31,146 nt of DNA. Source: an uncultured Duganella sp. (GTDB taxonomy: Bacteria > Pseudomonadota > Gammaproteobacteria > Burkholderiales > Burkholderiaceae). A program made the translations under genes and the position numbers. Position 1 is the first letter of the stretch; each line of letters starts with the position of its first letter. The notes beneath the pieces are model-generated. The model was not told the origin of the DNA. It did not search any database and was given only the letters and a program-made list of their open reading frames with translations. The stretch covers positions 1-31,146 of the forward strand of contig CAMLSG010000039.1 of assembly GCA_946482635.1 (NCBI GenBank), given 5' to 3'. Below, piece by piece: positions 6,521 to 13,771 of the stretch.

Positions 6521-9265
6521 ATGTCCCGTCTGATTACCATTGCCGCCGGCGCTGCCCTGCTTACGCTGCTGGCCTGCCAGCGAATGAAACCGGTAGCCGA
6601 TGTGCTTGCCGATGCACGCAAGGCGCATCTCGGCGGTGAAGATCGGGCGGCAGTGATCCATCTCAAGAACCTGCTGCAACAGGAACCCGGCCATGCGGCG
6701 GCACGGCGTATGCTGGGTGAATTGCACCTGGTGCTGGGCGATGCCGTCTCAGCCGAAAAAGAGCTGCGCCGAGCGCTGGCACTCGGCCAGCCCCGCCAGG
6801 AACTGTTGCCATTGCTGGTCCGGGCAATGCTGGCGCAAGCCTCCTACCAGGGTGTATTGGAGGAATTACAGGCGGAGCCGGCGCGCCCGGTCGTCCTGGC
6901 CTGGCGCGCCGACGCCTTGCTGGGGCTGGGCAAAGCGGACGACGCCGGCCTGCTTTACAGCCAGGCCCTGGGCAAGGACGCCAAACTGATCGGAGCCCAC
7001 CTGGGCCAGGCAAGGCTCGCCCTGCTCCGCAATGATGCAGGTGCAGCCAGCGAATCCGTCGAGCGCGCCCTGGCTTCCGGCCCCTACGATACGGACGCAT
7101 TGCGCTTTCGCGGCGACCTGCTGCGCCTGCGCGGCGACCTCGCTGGCGCCGTCGCGGCTTATCGCCTGGTCCTCGCACACGACCGGAACAATGCGCAAGC
7201 CTATGCCGACATTGCTGCGCTCCACCTTTTGGAAGGCAAACCGGGCTTGGCCCGGCAACAGCTTGAAGCTGCACGCAAAGTGCAGCCGGCCAGCCTGGTG
7301 ATCCTCTACACGCAGGGCTTGCTTGACCTGGCGGAAGGAAAGCACAAGGCCGCCCTCGAACGGGCGCAAATGGTGTTGCGCTCAGCACCGGACCACCTGC
7401 CCAGCATGCTGCTGGCCGCATCGGTAGAGCTGGAAACCGGCGCCACAACCCAGGCCCGCGCCCATATCCTGCGTTATCGCCAAGCCCAGCCCAGGGAGCC
7501 CTTCGCCCTACGCTTGCAAGCCCTGTGCGATTTACGCGATAGCAAAGAGGCAGATGCCCTGGCATTGCTGGAAGCCGCCATTGCCGACCACCCGCAGCAG
7601 GTCGACTTGCTGGCGCTGGGCGGAGAGGCGGCCATGCGCGCCGGCAAGCATGAGCTGGCCGCCCGCTGGTTCGGGCAAGCCAGCAGCCTTGCGCCGGAAT
7701 CCGGCAGTTTGCAGGCCGCGAACGGGCTCAGCCTTCTTAGCCAGGGACAGGATGCCCGCGCGATAGGCGTCCTCGAACAAGCCATGCAGAAGGAAGGTGC
7801 GGCCGCGGCGCGGGCCGGCTCTTTGCTGGTGATGACCTATCTGCGCAACCGCGATTTTGCGAAAGCGATGGAACGGGTACGCCAGATGGAAGCGCAGGAC
7901 GACAATCCTTCGCTGCAAAACCTGAAAGGCGGGGTACTGCTGGCAAGCGGCGACCTGGCCGGCGCGCGCACGGCATTTGCGCGCTCATTGCAACTGGACC
8001 CGTCGCACCTGCCGGCGCTCGACAACCTGGCCGAACTGGACATGCTGGAGAAGAAGGCGCCCCAGGCACGCCAGCGCTACGCAGCCGCGCTGGAACGCAA
8101 GCGCAACAGCGTGCCCTTGATGATGGCGCTGGCCAGGCTGGAGACACGGGAAGGCAATGTACCTGCAGCGATCGGCTGGCTGGAGCGGGCTATTGCCGCG
8201 GTGCCCGATGCGATGGCGCCCGCGCAAACCCTGGCGGCCCTCTATTTGCGCGACGGGCAGGCGGCGAAAGCGCTGCGCCAGGCCCAGCGTCTGCAAGCGC
8301 AGCACCCGAACGAACCGGCCAGCCTGGATTTGCTGGCCCAGGCCGAGTCTGCAGCCGGCCAGCACGCGCAAGCACTGGATAGCCTGCAGAAGCTTGCCCT
8401 CCGGCGCCCCCTCGAAGCCGATATACCGATGCGCATGGCCCGCAGCTCGCTCGCCATGGGCCAGAAGGAACCGGCCTTGAATGCCGTGCGCAAGGCGCTT
8501 GCACTCGCTCCAGGGCGCGAAGATGCCCTGCTGCTTGCGAGTGCCTTGCTGCTGGACCGCCGGGCATTCGACGAGGCGCGCAAGCTGGCGCAGGCGGTGC
8601 AGCAACGGCAACCGGGCGCCGGCCTCGGTTTCAAGCTCGAAGGCGATGCCCTGCTGGAAGAGGGCAAGGCGGCGGACGCTGTGGCGCAGTACGAACGGGC
8701 GTACGCCTTGCAGCGCATCGGTCCGGTAATGATTGCGCTGCATCGCGCCCTGCATGCCGCCGGCAAGCCGGACGCCGCCGACCAGCGCATGCGCGACTGG
8801 CTTGGCCAGCACGCCACCGACCAGCCCACACGCCTCTACTACGCAAGCCATCTGCTGCAACAGTCGCGGTTCAGCGCTGCGCGGCATGAGTACGAAACTA
8901 TCCTGCAACGCGACCCGGACAATGTGCTGGCCCTGAACGACCTGGCTTGGGCGCTGCTGCAGGCCAAGGAGGGCGATGCCCTTCCGCCGGCCGAGCGCGC
9001 TTACCGGCTAGCCCCTCGCAATCCTGCGGTGGCGGACACCCTGGCCTGGGTGCTGGCGGAGCGCGGAAGCGCGGCCCGTGCCCTGCCCCTGCTGAAAAAG
9101 GCGTTGGAAACCGCACCGGCGGCCAGCGATATCAGGCTGCATTACGCCCACGTGCTGTTCCGCAGCGGCGACAAGCGGGCTGCGCGCGGACAGTGTGAGC
9201 AACTGCTGGCGCTCCAGGGCTTTGCGCACCGTGCCGAAGTCGAAAGCTTGCTGGCCAAGCTGTAG
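6521..9265 (+). CDS. prsT: PEP-CTERM system TPR-repeat lipoprotein PrsT
   Basis: A 914-residue lipoprotein almost wholly made of tetratricopeptide repeats. The ATG at 6521 follows CAGGAG. The signal peptide ends in the lipobox LLAC, giving Cys19 as the lipidated residue. From about residue 28 to the end, 34-residue TPR units follow one another (for example LKNLLQQEPGHAAARRMLGE and the late YYASHLLQQSRFSAARHEYE). Length, architecture and context match the PrsT family (TIGR02917) found beside exosortase/PEP-CTERM exopolysaccharide genes. It is thought to act as a periplasmic scaffold for polysaccharide or protein export; its exact role is not established. It is the first gene of the locus and is followed, after a sigma-54 promoter, by a putative exosortase substrate. 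Confidence 0.93.
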   Translation: MSRLITIAAGAALLTLLACQRMKPVADVLADARKAHLGGEDRAAVIHLKNLLQQEPGHAAARRMLGELHLVLGDAVSAEKELRRALALGQPRQELLPLLVRAMLAQASYQGVLEELQAEPARPVVLAWRADALLGLGKADDAGLLYSQALGKDAKLIGAHLGQARLALLRNDAGAASESVERALASGPYDTDALRFRGDLLRLRGDLAGAVAAYRLVLAHDRNNAQAYADIAALHLLEGKPGLARQQLEAARKVQPASLVILYTQGLLDLAEGKHKAALERAQMVLRSAPDHLPSMLLAASVELETGATTQARAHILRYRQAQPREPFALRLQALCDLRDSKEADALALLEAAIADHPQQVDLLALGGEAAMRAGKHELAARWFGQASSLAPESGSLQAANGLSLLSQGQDARAIGVLEQAMQKEGAAAARAGSLLVMTYLRNRDFAKAMERVRQMEAQDDNPSLQNLKGGVLLASGDLAGARTAFARSLQLDPSHLPALDNLAELDMLEKKAPQARQRYAAALERKRNSVPLMMALARLETREGNVPAAIGWLERAIAAVPDAMAPAQTLAALYLRDGQAAKALRQAQRLQAQHPNEPASLDLLAQAESAAGQHAQALDSLQKLALRRPLEADIPMRMARSSLAMGQKEPALNAVRKALALAPGREDALLLASALLLDRRAFDEARKLAQAVQQRQPGAGLGFKLEGDALLEEGKAADAVAQYERAYALQRIGPVMIALHRALHAAGKPDAADQRMRDWLGQHATDQPTRLYYASHLLQQSRFSAARHEYETILQRDPDNVLALNDLAWALLQAKEGDALPPAERAYRLAPRNPAVADTLAWVLAERGSAARALPLLKKALETAPAASDIRLHYAHVLFRSGDKRAARGQCEQLLALQGFAHRAEVESLLAKL

Positions 9266-9277
9266 CTGTCGGCGCGC

Positions 9278-9289
9278 TTTACGCGCCCG
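9278..9289 (+). promoter_or_regulatory. Candidate activator element upstream of the first sigma-54 promoter
   Basis: The 12-mer TTTACGCGCCCG starts 35 bases before the -24 TGG of the promoter at 9313. The same pattern, TTTCAGCGCCCG, starts exactly 35 bases before the -24 TGG of the promoter at 12664 (10 of 12 bases identical). It overlaps a perfect 6-bp dyad (GGCGCG ... CGCGCC, 9271-9287). It may be a PrsR binding site, but the sequence is GC-rich and only two copies are known here. Confidence 0.35.
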
Positions 9290-9312
9290 CTGCGCGTCCT
9301 GTGGAAAATTGC

Positions 9313-9328
9313 TGGCGCACTCCTTGCA
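9313..9328 (+). promoter_or_regulatory. Sigma-54 (-24/-12) promoter
   Basis: TGGCGCACTCCTTGCA matches the sigma-54 consensus TGGCAC-N5-TTGCA at 10 of the 11 defined bases, with the required 10 bases between the -24 GG and the -12 GC. Transcription would begin near 9338, 23 bases before the start codon at 9361. The sigma-54 activator PrsR is encoded in the same locus (22765-24111). Confidence 0.82.
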
Positions 9329-9360
9329 ATATGGGTCATATCCATCATTGGGAGCACACC

Positions 9361-10248
9361 ATGTTCAAGAGCGTACTTTGCGTGGGCGCCGCCTGGCTTG
9401 CGGCCATGGCCATCACCGGATCCGCAGCAGCTGCACCACTTGCCCCGTTCGTGCTGCACTCGGCGGGCGCCGTCGAGATCAAGTTCAGCGGCTACCTGGC
9501 GCGCAGCGGCGATGCCGGGGGCGGCGCAGGCATCCGCGAAGCCAGCTTTGGCGCGGGCTACATGACCAGTATCAGCGAACTGGGCAACCCGGCCAACCAG
9601 CTGTGGCGCAGCGGACAGGACAATCAAAGCATATCGTTCATGCTGTATGGCGCCGGCGATGCCGCGGTACTGCCGCTGGCAGGTTCCGCCAGCCACCAGG
9701 TATTGGGGACCGGCTGCACGCATCTCTCCTTCGGTTGCGACGGCAAGATCCACCTCGATTTTTATCTCGACAAGCTAAGCGGGGGCAGCAATCCCGGCTT
9801 TGGCATAGGCGGCGTCAAGGCGTCGCAGCGCAGCGCCTTCAACCGGCTAGGCGGCATCACCGACGGCGCGCTGTTGATGCGCTGGGAATTCGTGCCTGGC
9901 TTGTCCGATGCTACGGCAAGCGGCGCGCCGGTCACGCTGTACCAGCAACTGGGCGGCGCCGCGTCGCCCTCCCCCGGCTTCGCAAGCTACCTGGCGCGCT
10001 GCGCCGGCGGCCCGGCTTGCAGCTACTTCGGCACCGGCATGCAGCAGGCGGGAGCCGACTTTTATGGGAGCAACACCATGACCAGCATCCTGGCCATGAC
10101 CGCCATCGGCCAGAACGGATGGGCCGCTCGCCTGTCCGACCCGGTGCTCGCCCAGGTGACGCTAGGGCAGCCGTCCGTCGCTAGCTTGCTGCCGCTCGGC
10201 GCAGCCGTGTTGATCTTCATTCGGCGGCGGCGTCAGCGCGGCTGGTAG
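9361..10248 (+). CDS. Exported protein with a degenerate PEP-CTERM-like sorting tail
   Basis: A 295-residue exported protein of unknown function. The ATG at 9361 follows TTGGGAG; a signal peptide ends near GSAAAAP (about residue 23). The body is glycine- and serine-rich with no domain I recognise, as is usual for PEP-CTERM proteins. Two cysteine pairs (TGCTHLSFGC and RCAGGPAC) could form disulfides. The C-terminus has the tripartite layout of an exosortase signal: a short motif, a hydrophobic helix (SLLPLGAAVLIFI) and an arginine cluster (RRRRQR). However, the expected Pro-Glu-Pro is replaced by Gly-Gln-Pro (269-271). A sigma-54 promoter precedes it, as for the canonical PEP-CTERM gene at 12731. 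The last 16 bases overlap the 3' end of the convergent oxidase gene. Confidence 0.82.
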   Translation: MFKSVLCVGAAWLAAMAITGSAAAAPLAPFVLHSAGAVEIKFSGYLARSGDAGGGAGIREASFGAGYMTSISELGNPANQLWRSGQDNQSISFMLYGAGDAAVLPLAGSASHQVLGTGCTHLSFGCDGKIHLDFYLDKLSGGSNPGFGIGGVKASQRSAFNRLGGITDGALLMRWEFVPGLSDATASGAPVTLYQQLGGAASPSPGFASYLARCAGGPACSYFGTGMQQAGADFYGSNTMTSILAMTAIGQNGWAARLSDPVLAQVTLGQPSVASLLPLGAAVLIFIRRRRQRGW

Positions 10249-11843
10249 CGGCCTGGAGCGATAATGTGCCGGGGATCGAGCGCGTCCTTGATACGGGCCA
10301 CGGTTCGCCAGTACGTATCGTGCCCGCTGTCGAGCGCTGCCATCGCTTGCGGTCCGACCCGGTAAGGAAGGTAGCCTGCGCCCATCAAGCGCGCCAAGGA
10401 TGCTTCATGGCACAGCCTGGCACGCGCGACTTCCGCCGCGTCCTGCTGGTCGAAGCAGATGGTGAGGACGGCCCCCAGCACGCGTTCGTTGATCATGCTG
10501 AAGGTTTCGAACAGGTCGAAGCCATGCGCGGCAAACACGGGTTCTACCAGGCTGTGCACATGCAGCAGGTCGGTGCCGCGCATCGGCAGCACGGGCGCCA
10601 GCCACATCATTCCACAGCCGTCGCGCGCGGGGTTGGCACCGAGCGGGAATCCCGGCGGCAGGCCGCCGCGGCGGCGCCAGTACGCCCCCGCCAGGAAGCG
10701 GCCATCGGGGATGCCGCGATTCATGTTCAGCAGCGAACGGCCAAGGTCCACCTGCGCGGCCAGGCGACTGCCCAGCCTGCCCTGTCCCAGCATGCGGGCG
10801 GCGGCGGCGCCCAGCGACAGCGCTTTCTCGTCAATGAAGCGCAAGCGGGCAAACTTCGCGATCGCCTTGCGCAAGGCACTGCGTGCGTCCGCAACCTGGG
10901 CGCTGCGGCCGTAAAGGGCGGCCGACACGGTCCACGCCCCGATCCCGGCACGCTGGCACAAGCTGGTCCGCAACTGCGCAGGCAACGGCGGCCCTTGCGG
11001 CGCGAGCGCGTGCGGGAACACCATCCCGCCCGACAGCACGCGCAAGTCATTCCCGATATGCACGACACTGGACAAGGTGCCGTCCATGCGCAGCGGCCGG
11101 AGCGCGTCGACCACGGCCGCGATGTCCTCGAACCGAGATACGCTCGCGACCAGGTGGCTTACCACTTGCGTTTGCGGCATCAGCCAGAAGCCGAGGCTGG
11201 TAACGATGCCGAAGTTGGACTGGGTGAACAGCCCGTCCAGCCACGGGCCGACCCCATAAGGGTAAAGGTGGGCGGCGGCGGCACGGGCGAAATGGCTGTA
11301 GCCGGTTTCCAGGGTATCGCCGTTGGCAAGCACGATGCGCATGCCGGCCACATGCAGGATGCGGTTGCCGTAAGGCGTGTGGCCAAAGCCGCGTTCGAGG
11401 ATGTTGCCGACCAGGCTGGTATCCGGGCCGGCGCCGGTGCAGTCCATCCACAAGGGAAGTCCAAGCTCGGCCAGCCGGCCGGCAAGCTGGGCCTGCGTGA
11501 CGCCCGGCTCGATGACCGCATAGGCCAGCTCGCGATTGATGTCGAGGATGCGGTTCATGCCACCGAGATCGACGATGACCTGGCCTTCACCGCAGGGATT
11601 GGCGTCGCCGTAGCCCCAGTTGCGCCCGGTGCTGATCGGATACAGCGGCAGCCCGAATTCGCTGGCGCTCCTCACCACGGCGACCACTTCCCCATGCGAC
11701 AAGGGCCGCAGTACCGCCAGCGGCGCCACCGGCGCGGCCGAAGTGCTGGCCATGTACGGTCGGAGCTCGCTGGAAGCTGTCAGCACGCGGGCGGGGCCAA
11801 GCAGCAAGCGCCAGGCCTGTATTGCTGGATCGATGTGCTTCAT
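10233..11843 (-). CDS. FAD-dependent oxidase of the VAO/PCMH family
   Basis: A 536-residue flavoprotein. The N-terminal half is a PCMH-type FAD-binding domain: PLAVLRPLSHGEVVAVVR, STGRNWGYGDANP (71-83), the LGGMNRILDIN strand, IEPGVTQAQL, and GNILERGFGHTPYGNR (146-161). The C-terminus has the family's closing signature (KDALDPRHIIAPGRY). In vanillyl-alcohol oxidase and p-cresol methylhydroxylase a late Tyr-Arg pair holds the substrate phenolate; here a Tyr-Arg pair occurs at 494-495 (GYLPYRVG) at the corresponding distance from the end. This points to an aromatic, perhaps para-substituted phenol, substrate. The ATG at 11843 is 1 base after the stop of the N-acyl amino acid synthase gene, so the two are almost certainly co-translated. 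No signal peptide is present, so it is cytoplasmic. The substrate is inferred. Confidence 0.88.
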   Translation of the reverse strand: MKHIDPAIQAWRLLLGPARVLTASSELRPYMASTSAAPVAPLAVLRPLSHGEVVAVVRSASEFGLPLYPISTGRNWGYGDANPCGEGQVIVDLGGMNRILDINRELAYAVIEPGVTQAQLAGRLAELGLPLWMDCTGAGPDTSLVGNILERGFGHTPYGNRILHVAGMRIVLANGDTLETGYSHFARAAAAHLYPYGVGPWLDGLFTQSNFGIVTSLGFWLMPQTQVVSHLVASVSRFEDIAAVVDALRPLRMDGTLSSVVHIGNDLRVLSGGMVFPHALAPQGPPLPAQLRTSLCQRAGIGAWTVSAALYGRSAQVADARSALRKAIAKFARLRFIDEKALSLGAAAARMLGQGRLGSRLAAQVDLGRSLLNMNRGIPDGRFLAGAYWRRRGGLPPGFPLGANPARDGCGMMWLAPVLPMRGTDLLHVHSLVEPVFAAHGFDLFETFSMINERVLGAVLTICFDQQDAAEVARARLCHEASLARLMGAGYLPYRVGPQAMAALDSGHDTYWRTVARIKDALDPRHIIAPGRYQPR

Positions 11844-11844
11844 G

Positions 11845-12558
11845 TCAGTCCCTTCCCTCGCGCAGGCGCACCGTGATACCGGCCTCGTCCAGCGGAGAAA
11901 AAAAGTAGGGATAAAAGGAGCGCTCGTTCGGCACCGATTCCATGCGCCCGCCGTACAGCCGGATCTGCTCCGTCATGTGCGACAGGTCCAGCCGCAGCAG
12001 CACGGCCGGTGCGCCCACCCGGCTGCAATGGCGCTCCGCCGCGGCATCGCGAAAGCCCAGCATGCGCTTGTAGAAGCGTACATGGCGTGGATTGACTTCG
12101 ATCACATAATCCGTGCAGCCATGCAGCTTATGGGCATAGACATAGGAAATGTGGATCAGTGCGGCGAACACCCGCATATTCACATTGCGGTCGATGGCCA
12201 GGCGCGCCGGCTCGCACAGGCGCCGCCCTTGCGACCGCAAGCCGGACAAGATGTCGCCAAAGTTTTCATCGGCCGGCAGTCCGATGGCGGGGTCATCCAG
12301 GCAGAGCGACATCGTGCCGACAGTTTCGCCCTGGCTATCGGCGGCCAGCGTAATGCGGTTGGGTTCGTGGGGCGCGTTGGGATCCACTTCGTAACCGCGC
12401 CAGCCGTACATTTTCTGCAAAAGCACGCTGGCCGCTTCGCGCTGGCCGGCCGAATTGGCCAGCCGGATATGGAACAGTTGCTGGTCGATTGCATGCAGCG
12501 GCTGCTGGCCGCTGGCGTTCTCGTCAATCAACAAGGAAACAATGGTGTCGTCGTCCAC
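11845..12558 (-). CDS. N-acyl amino acid synthase (FeeM-like, GNAT fold)
   Basis: A 237-residue acyltransferase predicted to join a long-chain acyl group, normally from an acyl carrier protein, to the amino group of an amino acid. The GTG at 12558 is chosen because GGAGGG lies 6 bases upstream; the frame is open further but without such a site. Family hallmarks are FHIRLANSAGQREAASVLLQKMYGWRGYEV (29-58 region), the TVGTMSLCLDD strand, the CEPARLAIDRN segment (115-125), and EVNPRHVRFYKRMLGF (154-169). These match the FeeM-type NAS group, known to co-occur with PEP-CTERM/exosortase loci. No acyl carrier protein gene is seen here. The gene is divergent from the canonical PEP-CTERM gene and is translationally coupled to the flavin oxidase. 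The amino acid used cannot be read from sequence. Confidence 0.88.
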   Translation of the reverse strand: MDDDTIVSLLIDENASGQQPLHAIDQQLFHIRLANSAGQREAASVLLQKMYGWRGYEVDPNAPHEPNRITLAADSQGETVGTMSLCLDDPAIGLPADENFGDILSGLRSQGRRLCEPARLAIDRNVNMRVFAALIHISYVYAHKLHGCTDYVIEVNPRHVRFYKRMLGFRDAAAERHCSRVGAPAVLLRLDLSHMTEQIRLYGGRMESVPNERSFYPYFFSPLDEAGITVRLREGRD

Positions 12559-12564
12559 GGTATG

Positions 12565-12570
12565 CCCTCC
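12565..12570 (-). promoter_or_regulatory. Strong ribosome binding site fixing the GTG start of the N-acyl amino acid synthase
   Basis: GGAGGG on the minus strand at 12570-12565, six bases before GTG 12558-12556. It decides for this start over the upstream in-frame GTG at 12594, which has no comparable site and would place the Shine-Dalgarno inside the coding region. Confidence 0.75.
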
Positions 12571-12628
12571 TATCGGAATGGGGCTTGGACGCACGGGCGG
12601 GCATAAGGTTCCGCCGCGTCGGATTTCT

Positions 12629-12640
12629 TTTCAGCGCCCG
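12629..12640 (+). promoter_or_regulatory. Candidate activator element upstream of the second sigma-54 promoter
   Basis: TTTCAGCGCCCG, starting 35 bases before the -24 TGG at 12664. It pairs with TTTACGCGCCCG at the same offset upstream of the promoter at 9313. It lies in the spacer shared with the divergent N-acyl amino acid synthase gene, so a regulator bound here could in principle affect both directions. Confidence 0.35.
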
Positions 12641-12663
12641 GACGCGCCCGGGGCGGCCACGCT

Positions 12664-12679
12664 TGGCACGGATGCTGCT
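12664..12679 (+). promoter_or_regulatory. Sigma-54 (-24/-12) promoter of the PEP-CTERM gene
   Basis: TGGCACGGATGCTGCT: a perfect TGGCACG -24 element and CTGC at -12, with exactly 10 bases between GG and GC. Expected transcription start is near 12690, about 41 bases before the ATG at 12731. PrsR is the obvious candidate activator. Confidence 0.85.
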
Positions 12680-12730
12680 GGTACGAGCATGCCGGCAAAC
12701 CCGCCGCAATCCAATCGGGAGATTCCTGCT

Positions 12731-13669
12731 ATGACTACCTTCCGCAAGTCTGTTCTGGCAACTGCCGCCTTCCTGGCGGCCGGCATTGCCAGCATCCCGG
12801 CCCAGGCGTCCACGTTCGCCTCGGCCATCCTCGACATCAACAACTTCCGCCTGCTGCACTCGAACGGCACCGCCTACAGCACCACCGACTTCACGATCCT
12901 GCAAGGCACCAACGATGCGCACGCCACGGCATCGCTGAACGGCATCTTTAAGAACGGCACCTCATCGATCCCCATCCTGACCGGCACCCCCAACGTGCTG
13001 CAGCAGTGCGTGGGGGCAACGTGCCCGGTGCTGGGCAATAACGACTTCACGCCTTTCCCCTACCCTGGCCCGGTGCCGGGCACCTTCGGCTATGCCGACC
13101 AGGACCTGACCGGCGCCTCGATCACCATCGGCGCCCAGCCTGCCGGCGCGCGCGCCCGTACCCGCGCCGATGCATCGACGGCCCTGAATGCCATTGCCTC
13201 GGGCAACTCCGACGTCGGCACGTCCACCACTTTCCAGTTCACCCTTGGCGCGGCAGATACCATGACCGTGTCCTTCGACGCTTCCGCCTTTACCCAGGCC
13301 TACGTGTCCCCCGGATCCGGGCCGGATGCCAATGCCAACGCGCGCCTCTCGTGGTCCATCAATATCGTCGAGCTGACCGGCCAGACCAGGATCTTCGACT
13401 TTGCGCCGGAAGCGCTGAACGCTTTCAGCGTACGCAGCCGTACGGACGGCAGCCCCGGCATCCTGACCTACACCTTTGCCACCGTCCCGGGCACCCCGCT
13501 CACCAAGGTGTCGCCTTTGCTGACGGCAGGTACCAGCTACCAGATCACGATCCAGCACAACACGCTGGCCAATGCACTGCAGCAGGAATTGCCTGAACCG
13601 GACTCGCTGGCCGTGCTTGCGGCAGGCATGCTGGCCATGTCGGTCGCCCTGCGCCGCCGCAAATCCTGA
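12731..13669 (+). CDS. PEP-CTERM sorting domain protein
   Basis: A 312-residue exported protein ending in a canonical exosortase sorting signal: LPEPDS (Pro288-Glu289-Pro290), the hydrophobic segment LAVLAAGMLAMSVAL, and RRRKS at the C-terminus. The ATG at 12731 follows GGGAGA; the signal peptide ends around IPAQAS (residue 23). The middle is a Ser/Thr/Ala/Gly-rich, probably beta-sheet domain without recognised enzyme motifs. There is one cysteine pair (QQCVGATCPV). Such proteins are thought to be cleaved by an exosortase (XrtA) and exported to the surface or matrix together with exopolysaccharide. The gene has a sigma-54 promoter and is followed by a hairpin and the chain-length determinant gene. 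Its specific function is unknown. Confidence 0.92.
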   Translation: MTTFRKSVLATAAFLAAGIASIPAQASTFASAILDINNFRLLHSNGTAYSTTDFTILQGTNDAHATASLNGIFKNGTSSIPILTGTPNVLQQCVGATCPVLGNNDFTPFPYPGPVPGTFGYADQDLTGASITIGAQPAGARARTRADASTALNAIASGNSDVGTSTTFQFTLGAADTMTVSFDASAFTQAYVSPGSGPDANANARLSWSINIVELTGQTRIFDFAPEALNAFSVRSRTDGSPGILTYTFATVPGTPLTKVSPLLTAGTSYQITIQHNTLANALQQELPEPDSLAVLAAGMLAMSVALRRRKS

Positions 13670-13695
13670 CCACTTCTTGACAGGGCTCAAGGATC

Positions 13696-13729
13696 GGGCG
13701 GGTTCGCCAGCCGGGCTGGAAACCCGCCC
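13696..13729 (+). repeat. Two-tier inverted repeat after the PEP-CTERM gene
   Basis: A perfect 9-bp outer stem (GGGCGGGTT at 13696-13704, AACCCGCCC at 13721-13729) encloses a 5-bp inner stem (CCAGC at 13707-13711, GCTGG at 13715-13719). It lies 27 bases after the PEP-CTERM stop and before the chain-length gene. It is not followed by a T-run but by TATAAT at 13731-13736. It may limit read-through, protect the upstream mRNA, or act on the eps operon; none of these can be decided from sequence. Confidence 0.6.
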
Positions 13730-13771
13730 ATATAATCCAGAAGACCGAGGCGTATCACCAGGGAGCGCAGC

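Noticed and set aside
13677..13682. Perfect TTGACA -35 hexamer before the chain-length gene
   Set aside because: No -10 hexamer lies 15-19 bases downstream; the TATAAT at 13731 is 48 bases away.
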